64,000 bases of DNA, taken from contig NC_136019.1 of the NCBI RefSeq assembly GCF_048128805.1, positions 17,927,881 to 17,991,880 of the forward strand, in the 5' to 3' direction. Under the pieces are notes generated by a model. The model ran no database searches. It saw nothing but the letters and a program-made list of their open reading frames with translations, and was not told where the DNA came from. Shown here piece by piece: positions 47,201 through 58,300 of the stretch. The DNA is from Centroberyx gerrardi. Its lineage: Eukaryota > Chordata > Actinopteri > Beryciformes > Berycidae. Position numbers and translations under genes: made by a program. Position 1 is the first letter of the stretch. The number at the start of each line of letters is the position of its first letter.

Positions 47201-50200
47201 CTTTTTGATTATGGCACAAGGGATAGTAACACCTTATCCTGTGTATTGATAAGTGTTAGTTACTATATAGTAAACACTACTTCTACTGTAATTTGATAGG
47301 TACTAGTGACTATTTTGGTTTAGTCATTTTTATGTTTTTCTAGGCTTAATGCATTAAATTCTAGTGCTTTTTTTTAATCATTTCTAGTTTTTCACGTTTT
47401 TGTTACTACTGCACATATCAATTTGTGACTGCACTTGTCAATTGATGAGTCAAAACTAGATGTCGATCATACAATTGTAGGTTTTACTAGTCTGACTGAA
47501 AATGTTGATAGTCACATGGAATATCAAGTAGTCATTGGAAAAACTACTCGTCCCTATACTCAGTAGCAACGGCTAACTCTGGAACATTCACTCATGAAAA
47601 CTGGAATAGCAACTAGGCTTTAATAAATCGACGGCTTGGAGCCAAAGTAAGTGCGATTTTGGGTGAATATGAGTATTATATATCAATTGAAATGTCTCAG
47701 TGAGATCTTTTCAGTGCCAAAAGGACACAACTGAAATCATGACCCATAAGTTTTAATTAAACAAAAACTGAAAGCCGTAACAGTAAAAGTAGGGTTTTGT
47801 TTGCTGCCAAAAGGGCTAATCCTAATTAATATTCTAGGTCAATATTAGATGAATGTAAATATGTTAATATTCCCATGAAATACTTAGAACTATAGATTCA
47901 AAATGTTATTTTATAATGTTAGGAGTGTGAACTGGTCAAGAGGAGCTCTGATAGTAAGACTGCTGGTAGCTGAAGTTATCCCTCAGTGTTATGAGGAGTT
48001 TTACAGGTCTTTGAATGTGTCCCAGGACACATCAATAAGTGATGTGTCCTGGGACACATACAAAAATGTATTATACTAGCAAAAGAAAAAAAAAGTAGTA
48101 GTTTAGAATCAAAAGTCGTTTCTTATGTCTATAGAGGCTTATTAAAAAGGTTTATTAAAAGTTTTTAACAGAAAAAACGTATCAATTTGATATGTTCCAT
48201 GTAGCCTCTACAATTTTAAAGGCCTTGGTGAAAGTTGCTGAGCATTACTTCAAGATAAAGATATTCATTCTGATCTTGTTTTATATTTCAGTGTTGATTG
48301 AATTGTAATTGCTAGATTTGTATTAAAATGAATGTGTTTTACAATTGTTTACTTACATACACCCATATTCTGCATGGCTGTATTGGGACAATGTTTGTGC
48401 CAAAAAGGCGTATTTCACTCTTTTGCCGTTTTTAAAAGAGTTAACAAATATAATTCAACTTAAACTGTAGCAGTATTGTTTTTATAGTAATGCTCAATCT
48501 GATAACACAAAAAGTTAAAATATTGTGCTTAGTATGTGGTAACAGCAGCTGATCCAAGTTTGATCAAAAATTGTTTTGGCTCTCCTGTAAAATCTACTAT
48601 AACGCACTTACGCCCCTTTGGCTCCAAGCCCTCGAAATACTTTCTAGTAGCAAATTCATAATAACTAGTAGAATTGGATTAGAGACTGGTAAAAAAAAGA
48701 AAATAAGCATTATTGATTATTAAAAAAAAACTACTAACAAACATTTTATTGTAGATAGCCTCTACCTGGATTCCTGTCATGTTGTAGATATCTAAATGTC
48801 ACAATGGTATATCGTTCTGACTTGTTATAAATTATGACTTATATGAGTGGAATTTGTCATGAGTTAAGGACACAAAAGTGACTAGACAAAATTTAATTAC
48901 TAGTAACTATAAAATCAGTACTACAGTATTTATTAAATTGTGACTTGTGAAAACCGAAAGGTGATTAATCATAACCAAATTAGTCACAAGTTCCTATTAA
49001 ATTACAATACAGCAACTAGTGAAAAGTAAACAAAAAATACAGTAAGTACTGACATGCATTTTAAGGAATAAATGATAAAAGGGCCTGCCATACGCACAGA
49101 CTGAGACACTTTGGGGATAGAATTTGCCATTTCAAGTCAGTTATTTACTCATGATTTAATGTAGTGTTTGGACTGATATCATTTAGTACTTTGGACTAAT
49201 TCATTTGCTGAAATTCATTTTCCCTGCAAGCTGCTTTTGTTCCGTCTTAACAGGTTCATCGACATGAGGAAACTACACCTCTGAAAATATATCAGTCACC
49301 AGCAACATGAGCTCCAAGCCAAGAGTAGCAATTAAATAATAAACCGTGATGATGAATTGCATCAGTCCAGAGTCCAGAGTTTGAAGTTGCATGGAGCTAA
49401 ACTTGTTTTGCGTGACCAGAACTTTCACAAAACTTCAATTTCGATTTGTTTTAGCACTGCGCCAAGAGAAATATCACTCAGACATCCACACTATTGTTCT
49501 AACTCTTGTTGTTTTTCATATTTAGCTTTAAATGTCATGACTGCCTATTCAATATGTGTGTGTGTGTGCACATCATGAGACTGCTGGGGGACAGGAGAAG
49601 ATAAGATGACACATTACAGTTTGTCTACATCAAACAGATTAGCGAATTCGATCTGTAAACAGACAGAGACGAGGAGAAGGGAAGAAGACAGATTTGTGTC
49701 AGCTTTGGGTGATTGTGGTTTACGTTACAGTGTAGCAGTCTGAGACACACGACACAGAGTGACTGTGTGTGTGAGTGTGTAGGTGTGTGTGTATGTGTGT
49801 GTGTGTCTCCTGGGGCCTTGTGGAGTGTCTCCTTCCGTCCAGACCAGACACTGTGGAGTAACCTTCTGTGGGTTTGCCTTTGAAAACGTATCTAGAGCAA
49901 CTAGTTAAGCGACATATCTTCACTCACTGTCTTCTCTCTCCTCCCTCTTATGTCTTCTTTCTCTTCTCTGTGTACTCTTTAAATTCCATCCCCCCCTCCT
50001 CTTGCCTTCAGATCTCATCTCGAATCTTTTTGCTCCTTCATCTCAAAGGATTGCAATCACAGGAGTTTGGATTTTCTATTGTTCATTTTGCCGTCTGCTC
50101 TGTTATTTTGTCAAATCAGGGTTTAAAACTTTTCAATCCAAGACCAAAACATTCTGTAACTCAGGCTCATTAATACAGTATATATCAATATGATATGACT

Positions 50201-50830
50201 ATAGCCATATGGGGACCCAACAGAAACAGACCCAAGACCTGACCCAGAAGTTTAAAAAACACTTTCTTACAATTAATCCTTGCAGAATTTTCTCTGAATA
50301 TATCTTTGCCTCTGCAAAATATTTATATGGTAATTGTTAGTACTGTTAGTATGTCTGGAGCTGGTAGAGATTCAGTGTTTTTGGATAGCATTTCTAACCA
50401 CTGGGCCACCCTCCCACCCAATAATTATTAGTTTGAACATGGCAATGCAGCTAATTTCTGAGGAATCTGTGGATGGGAAAATCCTTAATGTAGAATCTTT
50501 CACTTAGTAGTGAAAACTAAGTGGGTAAACTAAGTTTACCCACCTTTTTATTTGCGGAATTGTTTTTACCACCCTTTTTAGTCTGACATTAATCTTTATG
50601 ACATAAATCCCAAGTATACATTATGGTAAGCAGCGTCAAACAGATCTTTTAAGGTAAAAAAAAAAGTAAATTAAAGATACATTTCTGACAGTACAATTGA
50701 TTTTTGTTTATATTGGTGGTTATTTGCCTCATGATGATCACCAACTATTTATTTACCACTATATCACTGACTATCATGGTTTTCTAGTCATCATCCAACC
50801 AGCCAACTAAACATGCTTGATCACTCACCT

Positions 50831-50875
<45 letters not shown>

Positions 50876-51809
50876 CAGCAGTTACACTGGTACAGGGAGA
50901 CTTCGTGGAGCCCCCTCCCTCCCATTCCATGCGCTCCTTGGCTGAGGAGGAGACCATCCTGCCCTGCCACTACCAGTTAGACCCTGCGGAGGAGGAGAAG
51001 AATGTACTGGTGCAGGTCACCTGGTACAAGGAGAGGCCCGATGGCACCAAGGAGCAGATCATCGCCGCACATAACACCGACGGACAGACAAGTAGGTTGG
51101 GATTGTGGTCTAGCCCTACTGTTGTTCTAATAGGGATGGGACGATATATATTGAAAGTCAATATATCGCGATACGAAAATGTGACAATATGTATCGTGGG
51201 GCAGAAAAATGAATTGCAATATTAGCTCCATTTTATTCTGCTGTAGGAATCACAAATGCGATGGCTTGACCATCGCAATTTCACAAGCTCTCCATCGAAA
51301 CTATATTATAGAAGAAGAAGCAGAAGAAATCCCTTCTATCTCTCTCTTTTACTTATATTCCATTTATTATCCTCACTCAACAAATTTTCAACTGTTAATA
51401 AGTGTTGATTTTTCAGTGACAAGTGTTGATTGGGGAGTTCTTTGTCCACTCAGAGAGCTGATCTGGCTCTGGGGCGGCTGTTCAAAACTATCATGAGTGT
51501 TAGAGTAAGTGATGGGTGTGAACTTAGTGCAATGTTGATTTTGACACTCTCTGAGTTAAATTAACACTGACAAATTTGCAGTATATGTGATCACAGGAAT
51601 ACGACCCTGACCTTTGGCACTGCTTAGTTTTGGTTGCTTGTAATGTTTGGTGATCTAGGAATTGAAGCTTATTCTATTGTTGTACTTATTGTGAGGTATT
51701 CTGGATAAGACTATGTGCTAAATGCCCAAAATGTAAATGTAATTTCAGACAAGAATGCAACTTAAACTGACAAAAGAAACCTTGAGGTCTGCTTTGTACT
51801 TCCTTGACT

Positions 51810-51863
<54 letters not shown>

Positions 51864-54800
51864 GCGTCCGGGTTGTGGGCGAGCCGGGTGCGGTTCCGAG
51901 GCAGCGACCCCACCGCCGACTCGTCGCTGGTCATCATGAGCACGGAGCTTTCCGATGAGGGGAAATACACCTGCCACATCAGCACCTTCCCCGCCGGCAA
52001 CTTTGAACGGCAGCTGTCACTCACTGTGTGGAGTGAGTCCCTCCCTCACTGCTCCACCATTTAATGACCATAGATTATCTCGGTGAAGTTTGGTGAAGAT
52101 ATGTTTTATGAGGATGAAAACTGTTAGCGATGACAGTACATACTTAACATTAGAGATATTCATCCTTTTTTGTGTGTCCAAATTGCATAACTTGATTCAA
52201 TTGAATTCTACTGGTTCATGAATTTTGACTTTTCCTAACATTTGTCAGAATTGCCATAATATGGACTATGAAATAATGCAATAACTCATAAGAATAAGAA
52301 GAATGTAATAACTTAAGTTGCCACTATTATTATTACATCATCAGTTAAAAACACGACACCCCTTATAAGGTAATAATTGCTGGCTAATGTGATAATGTGA
52401 TGTTATTCCATTATCTGGGAATTTATTACATTAATCAATCCATATAGAAAGACATTTTATTACATTTTGACAAGTTATTACATTATCCAGCAGTTATTAG
52501 ATTATCAGTTGCTACAGGTGTTTTTCAGCACATCACAAATGATTCATATATAATGATTAACCATTGAAATTTGGGTTCTATGTTGCTTTACAATGACTTG
52601 ATGAATAAGTTTTTATTCTATACATAAAGCATATTACTGACTAAAATATGAGGGGTCCAACTGACCTGTTGGCAGTTTTACTACATAATACAAACTTGTC
52701 TGCGTAAGTGGTAATAAAGATTTTGATTACTGATAGTAGCAGTTAGACCTTATCAGCACACTTTATTCATGACATAAGTAGTTCAAAGTTCTCTTAATGC
52801 CTGTAGGCACAGCTGACACTAACTTCAGAGCCTGGATAAGTGTTTTACTGTTACATTAGTTCATTGTATGATACATCAGACTGCTATTGTTCTCAACTCC
52901 CTGACATCTTCCCACAGCGTTTCCCATCTCCTCCCTGGAGCCCGTGATTCTGCAGGAGGGCCAGTCGTACCGCCTGGCCGCCTCCTGCCGCTCCGTGGCC
53001 CGCCCGCCGCCCCGCCTCTCCTGGGACACCGACCTGAACGGCCAGTCCAACAACCGCACCTCCGACGGCGGGGCGGTCTCCTCCCACTTCTCCCTGCACC
53101 CGCTGAGGAGCATGAATGGGAAGAAGCTGGACTGTCTGGTGTGGCACCCGGCTCTGCAGCGGCCCCGCAGGATCAAAAACAGCCTGGTGGTGCACTGTGA
53201 GTAAAGGCTTAAGTTGGTCTTTTGGTCCATAAAACACTTGGACAAATATATACACACACACACACACCCAAAGATGGACACAAATAAACAGAACAAACAG
53301 AAATCTAAAAGACTATAGTGCACTGCAAAAAAAGTCCATCTCAACAAGTCATCTAGTCTCATATTTAGCCTTCAGATGTTATTTTTCTTAAACAAAGAGA
53401 AAAATTCTGCCAGTGAGGTGAGACAACTCCACTTGTTTCCAATGCAGTTTCACTTCTTTCAGGAATTTTCTAGAAATTAATGTGTGTGTCACAAGTCAGC
53501 ATAAGGCAGATCACTGCACTACTATCAAGAAAATGACACTTGATTCTACAAAATTCTTGAAACAAGTTGATTTGCATTGGAAACAAGTGAAATTATCTAA
53601 CCCCAATGGCAGATTTTTTCACTTATTTAAAAAAAATTATGATTTTATGACTCGATAATAGACTAAATGACTTGTTAAGATGAAGATTTCTTTGCAGTGT
53701 GTTTCCACCTCCAAAGCTTCACTTACTGTTTTTATTATTGCAGTCCACCACAGCTACATCTAAAAGCCTGACATGTAAACACAATTTTAAATGTAAAAGC
53801 AGCTATTACATTTTCTCCTTGCCATCTTGATTCGCTCCTGTTTGCTGAACCAAATTAAGTGAAAGTATTGTAACCCCCCCCCCAACCCCCCCCCACCCCC
53901 CCAGTCCCCCCACATGCAGAGGTGTCTGGCTTCAACGAGGACTGGTACGTGGGTCTGGAGACAGCTGCCCTCAGGTGTGTGAGTGGAGGAAACCCCAAAC
54001 CACAGAGTTTCACCTGGACCAGGTACAGGACCCGCCTCCCTCTCTGGCTGTCTGGATGACTGGGTGACTAACTGTCTGATGTGTCAGGTCACTGTTGCTG
54101 TTCTCGTAACTTCGTTAGTGATTTATTTTACAAGGAATAGTCATAATTGAAGACTTCAAATGGGATGTTCAGTGCGGTCGCACTCAGGTCATTTTCAAGG
54201 ATGGAAGTAACTAATTACATTTACTCTTGTCAGTGTAATTGAGTAGCTTTTTTGTTCCTTTTTTTTCGTTGCTTTTTTTTCCTTCTAGAGTTGCATCCGG
54301 CGCTGTTCTCTTTTGTACTTACTCTTGTACTTACTCTTTTACTCTCTTTTGTACTCCTCTGCCACTTTTTAGTTTTGCTCAAGTAGTTTTTTGCCTTCAA
54401 ACTTAAGTAAACCTTTTTCAGAGTAACAAATCTTCTACTTGACTAGGCTATTTTGGTACTTTTTCCGCCCCATCTTTAATGTCACTGTGCTACTGCAGAC
54501 TTCAGTGTCTGATCTCGAATAAGAAATCTATGAAGGTAATCCAAAGCAATAAGAACATAGTGGGGTGGAGCTCATGTGTGTCATGAACTTTTCTGTTCCA
54601 CATGTCTTATTCAGCCACAAAGTCTCCGCTTTGTCACCTTCTGATTTTGCTGCCTCAGTGGAAACTGACAGATTCCAAATGCCATGTGTGTGTCATTTAT
54701 GCCAGCGCCACATTACTGCCCAGCAGTAAATCCTCAGGAGGCGTTTGACGTAGATTCCTGCGGTTCTCCTGTTTGAGTCACCTGGTGTCAACTCAAAGCC

Positions 54801-55288
54801 ATTTCCTTTGGTGCGTTAAGGCATTCTCGGGGTGTGGTGTAACGTTTGGCCAGAGAAATGAGAGCTGTGAAAAGCGTTTCGATAAGGAATGGCTCCCATC
54901 AAATTATGAGAAGCGACAGTTAGGCCCGAGGGGAAATTCTTCACACTCTCTCAGGCTGTACATGCCGATAAAGTTTAAAGAGAAAAATGTAAAAGAGTAA
55001 AAATGGTTGGTGAGGTTTGAGGAGCCTTTTCCTTTGACTTGTTATTGCCAGATCAGGAGGTACCTGCTATTTGCCACCAGATCTTAAGCCATTAGTCACA
55101 GGAACACACCTTGAGAAAGACGGTGTTTGTGAGTAAGGCTTACCAGACACACGCCATGCATGCAAGCATACACACTCACACATGTGCGTGCACACACGCA
55201 CAGATCCACTCCTTCTTTTTCATGTTAAGTCAGCACTCAAATCTCTTGTTACAATCAACCTCTCCTTACTCATGCACTCCGTTCACGT

Positions 55289-55321
<33 letters not shown>

Positions 55322-58300
55322 CATGCACGGCGGCTGTGGCAGTGGGCAAACCTGTTGGCTTTGTCAATGCAAAGCGGCAGGTGAAGTAATAGCGGGTGTC
55401 ACAGTGTCATGTTGCAGCTTGCGCCGAGAGCAGACAGAGGAGACAGTTTCACACGAAGGAGGGAGGAAGAGGGGGATGAGAGGAAAGAGAAAGGGATGAG
55501 CGGCCCCAGAAAGGACAGAGGGGAACTTGTAGGGACGGGTAGACGGAGCGGGTGGGAGGAGGAAGAGGAAGTAGAAAATGTGGATTTGTTTTTTTATGTT
55601 ATCACACAGAGTGTCTGCATAGGCTATGTAAAATCAATGGTTCCTCTTTCCTATTGGTGATAGGGGTTCATTCAAAAAACCCAAAACTGCACTGTGGAAT
55701 AGCTGTAGGTCAACATAGCCACATTTGAATTAAAGCTCAGGTTTGTTTCAGTACATATGGTGCTGTAATGGTGGTGATACACCAGGCATGTTTGGGGGAA
55801 ATGTGGATTGGAAATGTGCCTGGCAACAGGCAACAAAGACATTAGGGTCAGAAATCTATTCAAATCCATCTGATCAAATGTGCGTAAAGCAAAAATGCTG
55901 ACGCAACACCTAGGATAGTGTTGTATCAGAGTTTCCAAACCAGTTGCCTCTGGAACTCTGTGGTGGTTCCATACAGTTTCTATGGAATATTATTGGACCA
56001 TAAAATGTAAGCATCAAAATTAGAAGTTGTAATCCATGACATTTTCATATGCATAAAATGTCCATTTTGCTTCTACTAACACAATAGTGATTCAACCTGT
56101 AGCCAGTTCATGAAAGTTTTTACATTTACTGTTCTAAACACCTGGTGTCTGGTAGGTCTTTTCTGGGAAAAATCCTCTTGCGCACAGGGAGTGATGAATT
56201 TTACGTTTCCAGTTTGTTTGGAATAAATAGAAGGAAAAAGACGTCACATTACCGCCCACACTGTTTGATTGACAGGTGATCTCTGGGAAGTGCAGTGCAG
56301 AAACACCACAGCAATGAGTGATTAGTACCCCAAATCAGAAAAACTCATCTCATTAAACATGTAACCACATAATATAGCCTGCCTTTATTACTGTAATAAG
56401 TGGACATCTAAATGCATGCATCATAGCAATACAAGTTAAATGTAAATTTGTTTTGCATTTGTGCCATTTGCAGAAAGGGTGGAGTGTTGCCGGAAGGTGT
56501 GATCCCTCACCCTAATGGAACACTAGCTTTTGGGCGACCCCTCAGCTCGTCAGATGCTGGCACCTACCAGTGTGTGACGAAGAATGAAGTCGGGACGGGG
56601 AAGGCAGAGGTGAAGGTTACTGTGGCAGGTAGGTGACAGCACTGTCAACACGAGAGACTGAGACTTGTTATAGGCTAATAATGCTAATAATACATACTGT
56701 AAGTATAGATGTATGCATGTGCCTACCTACATACCTGCCAACTTCCCTGCTGTCTATCTGCCTACCCACCTACCTACCTATCTACCTACCTACTAAAATA
56801 CCTACCTACCGACCTACCTACCTACCTATCTACCTAATAAAGTACTTACCTACCTACTAAAATACTTACCTACCTATCTACCTACCTACTAAAACACCTA
56901 CCTAACTACCTACTAAAATACTTAATCTATAATCTATAATAATTATCTATCTATCTTCCAAATATCCACATCATAGTCCCTGAAGAAATAACCTCATCCA
57001 CTTCCACCAATCAAATCCCATCCAGCGATAAAGAATCTTACACTTTATTCATTCTTGCATGACAAACTGTTTACGAATGTGTCGTCCTTTCCCACTCACC
57101 AGCAGAATCCCGCCAGACGGATCTACTGTCCGAAAATCTGCTGATGATCATTGTGGGGGGCGTGGCCGGCGGGCTGCTCATCTTGATGCTCATCATCGTC
57201 ATCACCGTCACTTGTCACCACAAGCGCAAGAACAAGAAGCTGGAGATGGAGCTCACCGTGAAGAAGTACGCTGAGACGACATGATGTTTAATTAAAATAC
57301 AATGAGATGAGATGAAACTTTAATGATCCCCCGCGGGGGAAACTGGGTCGTTGAATATAAGAATGGAGCAAATGAGGGGTATTAAACATAATGCAGCCGA
57401 CAGTTACAACGCTAGAGCGTGTCAAGTAGAACTAGAAGAATGAAAAGTGTGAGACAGACGAATAAGAATAACAGCATGTATGCAAGATGTGCACATTAAC
57501 AGCAGTAGAGTGTACTGAGGCAAAGAAACAAATGAAAAATATGTATGGGAATATGAAGACAGGCAGCATACTGTATATACTGGATGTTCAAAATATGCAC
57601 ATTGTAACTGAATAGATTCCTCTGCTTTCTTTAACTATTTATATTTCTTTCTCGTTTTGTTCTATCCATCTCTCATTTGTTCCCAGGGAGGAAATAAGCA
57701 CTCTCTCAAGACAAGCTTCCTTCAGAAGAATTAACTCAGTCAGCACAGACGCCAGAGGAACGGTAATACTGTTAAACTGCTCTATTCACATTGAATGCAT
57801 TGTCCTGCTGCAGCATTGTGCAGTTTGTGTATGACCTGAGTGAGACCTTCAAGCCATTGATCACAGATCTAAGATCAGCATTTAATCAGCATTATAGAGT
57901 TACACTTGCAAAGGGGACTTAATCCTTATTTAGTAATCCTACTGTGACGATACAGACCTAAGACATACTAAACCTACCTAACTAAGACATACTCTGCTAT
58001 ATGACCATGGATCTCTGTTGGGAATGGCAAGGTATTGCACTCAATATACCTTAGTCTAAGTGAGTCCAAATTTGATCTAGTAGTTTTATCATGATAATGG
58101 AGATCTAGCAAAAATTGCCAGAAATAAGGGCAGCACTCACACTAAGCTCATAGTTTGGTGACCTACGTCTAACAATTCATCCCATTGACCAAATTATAAT
58201 ATCTTGTCAGTCATCAGTCATTGCTCCACTTACATTATTTCCCAGAAATTTAGTGGACGTAAATGGGTTTGGAAGCTTTGGTGGCAGATAACATCAGATG

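Noticed and set aside
52856-53362. 168-codon minus-strand frame over nectin4 exon 4
   Set aside because: It is the shadow of a GC-rich exon whose + frame encodes a conserved Ig domain.
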